Shown here: in pieces, positions 57,751-64,000 of the stretch | Layout: every line of letters begins with the position of its first letter | Position numbering within the stretch: the stretch's first letter is position 1 | Origin: CAWDDA01 sp963813345 | GTDB taxonomy: Bacteria; Acidobacteriota; Blastocatellia; RBC074 | DNA: 64,000 bases | Direction of reading: 5' to 3' | Assembly: GCA_963813345.1 (NCBI GenBank) | Contig: CAWEYR010000022.1 | Location: 62,001 to 126,000 of the forward strand | The notes under the pieces: generated by a model | The model's database searches: none | Told to the model about the DNA's origin: nothing | What the model saw: the letters and a program-made list of their open reading frames with translations, nothing else | Made by a program: the position numbers and the translations under genes

Positions 57751-60642
57751 ATATCCTATCTCTGAGCAGTCGTGTCTCGATTCCTCCGCCTTCCTGCAAC
57801 ATATCGCTTCAGCCTTCGGCTTCTTTTCGAGCGCGACAGTTCCGTGTTCATGAATCTGCTGGCGCTCGTTGTTGTCTTCGGGATGGAGTTGCCGGTATGG
57901 ACCGGTAATCGCCTGTGCGGATTCATCTGCCTTGAATCGACGGTAGAGCTTCTCCTCGCGGGCAGCCTGCTCCGTCTTGCCGAGACCCTGATAGCAGAGC
58001 ATCAAATTGTAATGCGCCTGAAGGTCTTCAGGATCGACGGCGAGAACCTTTTCCAGCCAGACGATCGCCTCGTCGTACTTTCGCTGAAGAAAGAGCACGC
58101 GCCCTGTCTGATTGAGGACGACGCGATCTCGCGGATACATCGAAGAAGCCGTCTTGAGATGCTTGAGAGCGTCGTCGTACTTTCCTTCTGCTTTGAGTGT
58201 CAGCGCGTAGAAGAAATGACTCTTCGCAAGGTTTGGATTGATCTCGAGCGCCTTGCGCAGAACTTCCGCGGCGGCTGCCATCTGACCTTCCTGAATCCGG
58301 GCGCGCGCGACGTTAACCCAGCCGTCAGCGTAACCCGGCTCCATCTCAGTCACCTTCAAAAATGCCGCTTCAGCACCTTTGATATCGCCCTGCAGCAGCA
58401 GTCCAATTCCGTAATCATTCCAACGTTCTCTGACCTCAGGATTCATGACGGACTTCATGGGCGGTAGCTTGTCACCACGATTCGCCACGCGCAGCGTCAC
58501 CGCGTCTTCGGCCATGACTACAATCGGAAGATTCGGAATCTCTTTAACCTTGCCAGAGACCTTCGATGTGTCACCGTTGAATACCCATCCGCCGTCGTCG
58601 TGCCCGTGAGCTATCGAATAGGTCTTCTGCTCAGGGTCTCGCACACCCGCAAATGACCATTGCGTGTTCCACCAGGCGAATTTCCTGTAATTCACCTTCG
58701 CCTTCAATGTGATCTGATCGCCGGCATCGGCTGGAATCTTGAGCCGGTAATGCACGGTATCGGCCGCGCCAGGTGGTATCAGACGAACATAAGCGACAGA
58801 CCTCGCAGCCCATGCATTTCGCTTGTTTATCGGGTTGCCGCGCTCGTCGAGAAGCAACGATCTGTAGAGATGCGCGCCCTTTTCAACTGGCCCTCGCCCT
58901 TCATCCTCGACCATCCCGCTCCAGAAGAGCACCTTGCCGTTATTGTCCACAGCCTGCAGCTCGACCCAGACGTCGAATGCATCGACGGTTCCGCCCGGGA
59001 AGAAGTGGCCGACCTTGCGCGTCCGCACCACAACCTCGACGCGCATCTCATCGCCGCGACGTACTGCGACATTCTCGACCTTGTTGAGCGGCGCAATCAC
59101 GTCAACTGGTTTGGCTATGAAGACCTTCTGCGCGCCAAACTCCATCGATTCCTCGCCTACCGCGAATGTCGATGCAGCCTTCGGTTCCTCGCTGCGCACT
59201 CGGCTCTCGGTGATCTCGCGCGGCGTTGCAGGTGTCATTGCAAAAATGTCCACGCTGACTTGCTTGTCCTTCAGGAAGTCGGTGACCGTTTTGAGCTGCA
59301 CTTCGTCCTGATTGACGAACGGCAACGCCGTGTTCGCGCCCGGGAATCGATGCGATCGGACCATCCCGTTCTTCGCCGCCGGATCATTCGACGCTACAAG
59401 CGGCATGTGGCAGTCCGCACATTTCATTGATTTCGGAGGGTAATAAAACGCACGCGCGCCCTGTCCCGAGACACCAGATGCCTGCCAGTTGTCATAGTCA
59501 TTGAATCCACGAAACCAGCGATAGTCATTGACTGGAACGTCCAGATGGACCTTGTGACACGACGAGCAGAATTCCGCCGTGTTCTCCCGCATGAACGGCT
59601 TCATGAACGTGCGCTTGTGCGGCTCTGTATTGGCAAAGGTGATGAAATCGTGTCCCCACTTCAGCAATCCGTTCTCGCTCGCCGCCATGTCGTGAAGTGG
59701 CGGATATTCGATCTCAAAATCTCCCTGTCCCATCGAGCTTCGAACGTGCACGATCGAATGACACGAGGTGCAGCTCAGCCCGTTCTGTGCTTCAGGCGTG
59801 TCGATCTGCTCTTTGATCGGCTTGTCGAAGCGGCCGTTAAAGAAGACCGCGTGATCGTGACAGCCCGCGCACCACCTCGAGGGTTTTGTCCCGATGACAT
59901 CCTGCATGTACTCGATCGACTTGCGGTACCACTGATTATTGAACGAGGAGAAATGGTGCGCTGATGAGTTCCACTGATCGTAGATATCTTTATGACATCG
60001 CGCGCATGTGTCCGATGTCATAAAGAATGTCGCCGGAATGATTCCATTTACGTTGGTGTTTGAAGACGACGGAAAGAATGGGCTCGAAGGTCCGGGTCCT
60101 TCACCATCCATCGACAGAGGAGGCGAGCTCGGATTCTTGATGTAGTCGCGGCTCGCTCGGCTGTATCGCTCGTAAAAGCCGGCGACCACGGCGAAGAGCA
60201 CACTGAAGGCAATCACGAAACTGAGGGCATGCGCAAACTTTCGACTATGCCCACGATTCTGTGATCGCCGCGAGAGCAATACCATCGACATCATCAGCGC
60301 GCCAATCACACCGGCGATCACATGCGTCCATGATGCGCGCGGATTGGGTTTCGTGTATGTGCTCGCTTTGATGAGGATGTAGATTCCGCACGCCGCGCTC
60401 AGAAGCAATGGAATGGCATTCACGCGTGCAACAGCCGATATGTCTCGCCAGTTCCGGAATAGAAAGTAAAGAAAGATGGCAGTCAGACCAACACCGAGCG
60501 CAAGATGCAGCATCAGGTTGACGACATAGACAGCCGTCGGAGTATCGAAGGCGGCGAGATACGAGCTGTTGATCAGGAGAAGAAGAAACCCTATAGCCAG
60601 AATCTTCACCAGCCGCGTGGTCGAACCTTGTTGTACCTGCAT
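57685..60642 (-). CDS. Pentaheme cytochrome c with N-terminal membrane domain and C-terminal TPR repeats
   Basis: The 985-residue protein begins with about five membrane helices (residues 12-150). Five heme-binding CxxCH sites follow: CARCH 213, CAGCH 258, CTSCH 291, CSSCH 359 and CADCH 408, as in the cytochrome c554 family. A beta-rich region (FPGGTVDAFDVWVEL) leads to TPR repeats at about 755-910. The heme domain should lie in the periplasm and pass electrons to or from the membrane quinone pool; the TPR part may dock a partner. The last ~45 residues are cysteine- and arginine-rich and read into repeat sequence, so the natural end probably lies earlier, near 57820. Confidence 0.9.
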   Translation of the reverse strand: MQVQQGSTTRLVKILAIGFLLLLINSSYLAAFDTPTAVYVVNLMLHLALGVGLTAIFLYFLFRNWRDISAVARVNAIPLLLSAACGIYILIKASTYTKPNPRASWTHVIAGVIGALMMSMVLLSRRSQNRGHSRKFAHALSFVIAFSVLFAVVAGFYERYSRASRDYIKNPSSPPLSMDGEGPGPSSPFFPSSSNTNVNGIIPATFFMTSDTCARCHKDIYDQWNSSAHHFSSFNNQWYRKSIEYMQDVIGTKPSRWCAGCHDHAVFFNGRFDKPIKEQIDTPEAQNGLSCTSCHSIVHVRSSMGQGDFEIEYPPLHDMAASENGLLKWGHDFITFANTEPHKRTFMKPFMRENTAEFCSSCHKVHLDVPVNDYRWFRGFNDYDNWQASGVSGQGARAFYYPPKSMKCADCHMPLVASNDPAAKNGMVRSHRFPGANTALPFVNQDEVQLKTVTDFLKDKQVSVDIFAMTPATPREITESRVRSEEPKAASTFAVGEESMEFGAQKVFIAKPVDVIAPLNKVENVAVRRGDEMRVEVVVRTRKVGHFFPGGTVDAFDVWVELQAVDNNGKVLFWSGMVEDEGRGPVEKGAHLYRSLLLDERGNPINKRNAWAARSVAYVRLIPPGAADTVHYRLKIPADAGDQITLKAKVNYRKFAWWNTQWSFAGVRDPEQKTYSIAHGHDDGGWVFNGDTSKVSGKVKEIPNLPIVVMAEDAVTLRVANRGDKLPPMKSVMNPEVRERWNDYGIGLLLQGDIKGAEAAFLKVTEMEPGYADGWVNVARARIQEGQMAAAAEVLRKALEINPNLAKSHFFYALTLKAEGKYDDALKHLKTASSMYPRDRVVLNQTGRVLFLQRKYDEAIVWLEKVLAVDPEDLQAHYNLMLCYQGLGKTEQAAREEKLYRRFKADESAQAITGPYRQLHPEDNNERQQIHEHGTVALEKKPKAEAICCRKAEESRHDCSEIGYQPARALRSSASPQRCENVARG

Positions 60643-60692
60643 TTCGAGAAGATGTTAATCGAAAGGCTGAGACAGGGTCAAACAGTCAAATA

Positions 60693-60803
60693 GTACCTCC
60701 AGGGGGTGCGAATGCAACCACAAACTAAAGTTTGAACTCAAACCACAATGAGGTTTGAGTTCAAACTTTAGTTTGTGGTTGCACTCTAGTCCCCTGGAGG
60801 TAC
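60693..60803. repeat. Perfect 32-base inverted repeat with outer arms
   Basis: Bases 60713-60744 are exactly complementary to 60752-60783 around a 7-base loop, and an outer pair GTACCTCCAGGGG/CCCCTGGAGGTAC at 60693-60705 and 60791-60803 encloses them. The element supplies the stop codon of the downstream-facing glcD-like gene. Confidence 0.93.
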
Positions 60804-62188
60804 CCAATCACCGAACATCTTCCCGGGATTGAGAATCCCGTTCGGATCCATTGCCCGTTTGAGAGTTTTCATCAGGTCAATCGTTGAACGATCGAGCGCG
60901 ATATCAAGATACGGAGCCTTGGCATACCCAATTCCATGTTCGCCGGATATGGTCCCCCCAAGCCGAACGGCGCGAGCAAATATTTCCTTAACCGCCTCGT
61001 GCCCCTGGTCGCGCTCGTCCGGAGTATCATTCGGCAGCATGACGTTCACGTGCAGGTTGCCATCACCGGCGTGACCGAAAGTGGGAATCAGGAACCCGTA
61101 CCGCGCCCCAACATCCTCAATGAACTTCAAGAGCTCGGGAATGCGCGAACGCGGAACGACCACATCTTCGTTGATCTTCCGCTTGCCCGTGCGCTTGACT
61201 GCGGGCGAAAGCTTTCTCCGAACCTCCCAGATCCCGGCCGCTTCCTCGACTGTTGCGGCGGCGCGAAAGTCGATTGCACCGCTGCGCAAACAGACTTCGC
61301 GCACAATGGCTGCTTCGCGGTCAACGGCTTCTTTGAGGCCGTCCACCTCGATGATGAGCAGCGCACCTGCTGACCGCGGTAACCCGGATGGTTCATAGTC
61401 CTCGATAGCGTTGATCGACGCACGATCCAGAAGCTCGAGTGCCGCAGGCAGGATGCCCCCATCCGAAAAGTTAGCCACGCATCTGCACGCGTCTTCAGCC
61501 GAACCAAAGACGGCAAGCGACGTGTGACGAGCCTCGGGGAGCGGAAGCAGCCTGAGAATGCATCGCGTAATGATCCCGAGCATGCCCTCGCTTCCCACCA
61601 TCAGCGCGGCAAGGTTGTATCCTGTAGCATTCTTGGTCGTGCGCCCACCCGCATGTACGATCTCGCCTGTAGGCGTTACAAAGTCGAGGCCGAGCACGAA
61701 TTGTTTGGTCGCACCATACTTCGCGCAGCGTGGCCCGCCCGCGTTTTCAGCGATATTGCCCCCGATAAAAGAGTCTTTCCAACTCGCCGGATCCGGCGGA
61801 TAGAACAGTCCCTCGGCCTCAACCGCCTTCTGAAGATCAAAATTCGTCACGCCAGGTTCAGTAACCGCCACAAGGTCCGCTTTGTTGATCTCGAGTATTT
61901 GATTCAATCGCCGCGTCGCGAGGACGACTCCTCCGCGAACCGGGACCGCGCCGCCCGTGTACCCGACGCCTCCGCCGCGCGCTGTCACAAAGAAGCGGTG
62001 GTGGTTTGCAAGCTTGATGATTGCTGCAATCTCTTCGGCTGTTCGCGGAAAGACGACTGCGTCGGCGGGATACACTTCTTTCAGAGCGTCCTGCGAGTTC
62101 TCGGTGATGATTTCAGGCGAAACCGAAACGTGCTCTCGCCCGACTATTGTCCTCGAGACTGCTGACTATGCTGTTGCTGTCGTGTCAT
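60786..62188 (-). CDS. glcD: FAD-linked oxidase, GlcD/D-lactate dehydrogenase type, frameshifted at the start
   Basis: The enzyme oxidises a 2-hydroxyacid such as glycolate or D-lactate with FAD. The PCMH-type FAD domain shows VVFPRTAEEIAAII, TARGGGVGYTGGAVP, GGNIAENAGGPRCAKYG and ATGYNLAALMVGSEGMLGI. The C-terminal FAD-oxidase domain has FGHAGDGNLHVN and GTISGEHGIGYAK. The long frame opens at 62075, but the family N-terminus (IVGREHVSVSPEIITENSQDAL) lies upstream; a shift near 62158 connects it to ATG 62188, which overlaps the thiE stop as ATGA. Total length is about 467 residues. The last residues derive from a palindromic repeat. Confidence 0.9.
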
Positions 62189-62841
62189 AGGGAATTGAAG
62201 CTTATATCAAGCTCCCGAACCTGCGAAATGATTACGTCGGCCTCCGGCTGTCGCTCAAAGTCGAGAGGAGGATAGAGTGCCGAGACCACGGCAACGTAGT
62301 CAGCTCCTGCTGCGATTACATCACGAGCTCTGTCGCCCGTGATTCCTCCTATTGCCACGATTGGACGATCACTGATTGCCCGGGCTTCGCGCAAGAGTTC
62401 GAGGCCGACCACCGGGTCCGGATTGTCCTTTGTTGCGGTCGGATAGATGGGACCAACGGCCAGATAGTCTGCAGAGGTATCGAGGCCGGCGCGAAATTGT
62501 TCGATCGAATGCGTTGAAAGCCCGATGATGACGTGAGCACCAAGGATCTCGCGCGCTTCGTCGACCTTCATGTCGTCCTGGCCCAGGTGAACTCCGTCTG
62601 CGTCTGCCGACATGGCCACGTCAACACGATCATTCACGATCAATGTTGCGTTCATCGCCCGCGTCAGCTTGAGGCACTTTCGAGTCATTTCGAGAAGCTC
62701 GCGAGCCGTCGCATCTTTGTCCCTCAGCTGAATCAATCTCGCCCCACCGAGAAGCAGCTGAGCCACAATTTCATCATTTGAGCGTCGCCCGAAACGCGGG
62801 TCGGTGATCGCATAAAGCCGGTTTTGGGGGAGAAGGATCAT
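62185..62841 (-). CDS. thiE: Thiamine-phosphate synthase
   Basis: ThiE couples the thiazole and pyrimidine precursors of thiamine. From ATG 62841 the 218-residue protein shows LYAITDPRF, the substrate-binding RLIQLRDKDATARELLEM, NDRVDVAMSADADGVHLGQDD and AVGPIYPTATKDNPDPVVGLELL, with AIGGITGDRARDVIAAGADYVAVVSAL. No thiamine riboswitch is evident upstream, where a large palindrome lies. It is translationally coupled to glcD, a combination without obvious metabolic logic. Confidence 0.95.
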   Translation of the reverse strand: MILLPQNRLYAITDPRFGRRSNDEIVAQLLLGGARLIQLRDKDATARELLEMTRKCLKLTRAMNATLIVNDRVDVAMSADADGVHLGQDDMKVDEAREILGAHVIIGLSTHSIEQFRAGLDTSADYLAVGPIYPTATKDNPDPVVGLELLREARAISDRPIVAIGGITGDRARDVIAAGADYVAVVSALYPPLDFERQPEADVIISQVRELDISFNSL

Positions 62842-62871
62842 GTTCGTGCAGGGAAACAAAAGCAGGGAACA

Positions 62872-62972
62872 AAGAAGTTACGCAGAGAGCGCAGAGATAA
62901 GACGGAGAACTCAGTTATCGTGTTTCTCTGCGCCCTCTGCGTCTTATCTCTGCGCTCTCTGCGTAACTTCTT
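62872..62972. repeat. Perfect 32-base inverted repeat of the GCGCAGAGAG type
   Basis: Bases 62872-62903 are exactly complementary to 62941-62972, around a loop of 37 bases that contains partial further copies. It lies between thiE and the gene for the possible outer-membrane protein. Confidence 0.93.
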
Positions 62973-62991
62973 ATTCTACTCATACCTCCAA

Positions 62992-63531
62992 CTAGAAGCT
63001 GATGCTCGTGCTTACCCCCGGCTTATTGCAGAACGCGAGCACGAACGAAAAGGCATACCGTCCGCGGGCATATGTCACCATTGGATGAACTCTGGACCCA
63101 TCAAAGATTACCAGTCCCGAGAAATGTTCCGAGAAATAGACGTTCAAGCCTCCGATCGGCAGCCATCGATGCTCGTAGGTACCGTATGAGATGCCCGCAT
63201 AGGGTGCGATGGGAAGCCTCGTCTCACGCTTCAGATTCTTGCTCAGCGTTGCATAGAACGATTGGCCACGCGGCGTGCCAATCCGATCCGAGCTTGTGCC
63301 GATAATCACGGCGGGTCGACGCGCCGTCTCTGCAATCGCAAGCCAGTTGACGAGAGGACTGACGACGCCCGCAGTTTCCTCGGCTCTCGGGTTGACCTCA
63401 ATGCCTGCTGTGAGCCGCGGATGAAGCCTGTAGGTCATCGTCGACCTTAGCGAAGCTCGCGCCACAGCCCCCGGTATCACCCTGAGACCAAAAGTCCACT
63501 TCTCCTGACTGTCGTTTTCTGCCCCGCTCAC
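62992..63531 (-). CDS. Unknown protein, possibly an outer-membrane beta-barrel fragment
   Basis: I do not recognise the family. The 179 residues alternate polar and hydrophobic positions (TMTYRLHPRLTAGIEVNP, APYAGISYGTYE, GLVIFDGSRVHPMVTYARGRYAFSFVLAF) and end in phenylalanine, as outer-membrane strands often do. No signal peptide is evident at GTG 63531, so an upstream part could have been lost, or the product follows the thioredoxin gene in a coupled unit 28 bases away. Function is unassigned. Confidence 0.6.
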   Translation of the reverse strand: MSGAENDSQEKWTFGLRVIPGAVARASLRSTMTYRLHPRLTAGIEVNPRAEETAGVVSPLVNWLAIAETARRPAVIIGTSSDRIGTPRGQSFYATLSKNLKRETRLPIAPYAGISYGTYEHRWLPIGGLNVYFSEHFSGLVIFDGSRVHPMVTYARGRYAFSFVLAFCNKPGVSTSISF

Positions 63532-63558
63532 GGCGCGGCCCTCGCCCGGTCAGAGTGG

Positions 63559-64000
63559 TCAGCTGGGAACGCTTGAAGCTCCCGCCCGCTCCTTACTCTT
63601 CGCGAACGCTATCTGCTCGCGCTTTGCGTCCTTGTTCCCTTCGGCAACAAGCCGGTCGATATGCCCCTTTATCTCCGCCTGAGTAATGACACTACGGTAG
63701 ACGGCAACTACTTTGCCATCGCGTCCGATGATCACGGTCGCAGGAAGGCCAGGCCCGACTCCGAACCTCGCCATGTCAGCGGTTGTTGCCCCGAGCAGAA
63801 CTGGAAAGTTCACACCGGCGTCTTTGATGAACGCACGAACTGCCTTGAGGTCCTCGAGCGTGTCCGCAGATGCTCCGATCACCTGAACACCATAAGCAGC
63901 ATACTGATTCTGAATCGCGGCCAGGTCCCGCATCTCTGTGCGGCACGGTCCACACCATGTGGCCCAGAAATTGAGAACCACAATACGACCCTGATAGCTA
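63559..64000 (-). CDS. TlpA-like thiol-disulfide oxidoreductase, 5' end beyond window
   Basis: The visible C-terminal ~147 residues of a thioredoxin-fold protein contain the redox motif WATWCGPC, the insert QVIGASADTLEDLKAVRAF and the cis-proline loop VGPGLPATVIIG. TlpA/ResA-type proteins reduce disulfides in the periplasm, for example during cytochrome c maturation, which fits a genome with multiheme cytochromes. The start and any signal or membrane anchor lie to the right of 64000. The charged tail ends at 63559. Confidence 0.9.
   Translation of the reverse strand, partial: SYQGRIVVLNFWATWCGPCRTEMRDLAAIQNQYAAYGVQVIGASADTLEDLKAVRAFIKDAGVNFPVLLGATTADMARFGVGPGLPATVIIGRDGKVVAVYRSVITQAEIKGHIDRLVAEGNKDAKREQIAFAKSKERAGASSVPS

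Overview
The window reads as a chromosomal piece of an acidobacterium, most likely class Blastocatellia (a Pyrinomonas-like lineage); this is an inference from gene content, not from a marker-gene search. Supporting traits are serine/threonine kinases fused to TPR repeats, an ECF sigma factor of the TIGR02999 type, FG-GAP/ASPIC proteins, VWA proteins with an N-terminal signal, futalosine-route menaquinone genes, and intergenic space filled with long palindromic repeats. Codon use looks moderately GC-rich and uniform. No rRNA, tRNA, CRISPR array, phage or transposase was recognised. About fifteen genes are split by single-base frameshifts, often in short G, C, A or T runs, so the sequence is probably a lightly polished long-read or metagenome assembly; these are annotated as single genes with the shift marked. 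Layout: 1-6.6 kb is mostly minus strand with a TPR/FG-GAP protein, lepB, asnB, a polyprenyl-type glycosyltransferase and a methyltransferase, a small surface-polysaccharide set. 6.6-9.1 kb holds trmFO and a VWA protein. 9.0-12.0 kb is a scar region: decayed fragments of four neighbouring genes surround an MBL-fold hydrolase and a decapitated ATPase, arranged as expected for the remains of an old tandem duplication of 9.0-18.5 kb. 12-18.2 kb carries a two-lobed vanadium haloperoxidase-like protein, a kinase-TPR gene, two unknown membrane proteins and an ECF sigma factor. 18.2-22.8 kb has an epimerase and a sigma/anti-sigma/DUF4097 operon. 23.2-26 kb has a degenerate Fis-type activator and a two-component system. 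26.2-29.8 kb is the circularly permuted ATP-grasp / alpha-E / transglutaminase triad. 30-35.1 kb is a minus-strand operon with rfbDCAB (dTDP-rhamnose), a CBS protein, an M50 protease and a zinc-ribbon protein. 35.3-39.8 kb has a PD-(D/E)XK-like protein, truB and prkA with a structured 5' leader. 39.9-46.4 kb holds mqnD, a DUF4062-STAND NTPase-TM-ASH protein, then mqnE, ubiA (mqnP-like) and ubiX. 46.5-55.6 kb has larB, a CHAD protein, an M14 peptidase, a D-aminoacylase, an ASPIC protein and a DNA glycosylase. 55.6-64 kb has a small protein/nucleotidyltransferase pair, a DUF3179 protein, a pentaheme cytochrome, glcD, thiE, a possible outer-membrane protein and a partial tlpA. The most exciting signal is in the DUF3179 gene: an in-frame UGA replaces the first cysteine of its CxxC motif and is followed at once by a near-perfect stem-loop with apical loop GGUCU, as in a bacterial SECIS element. 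This suggests a selenocysteine-containing DUF3179 membrane protein. A second candidate is the DUF4062-STAND protein, built like an NLR-type sensor but anchored in the membrane and carrying an ASH-type domain.
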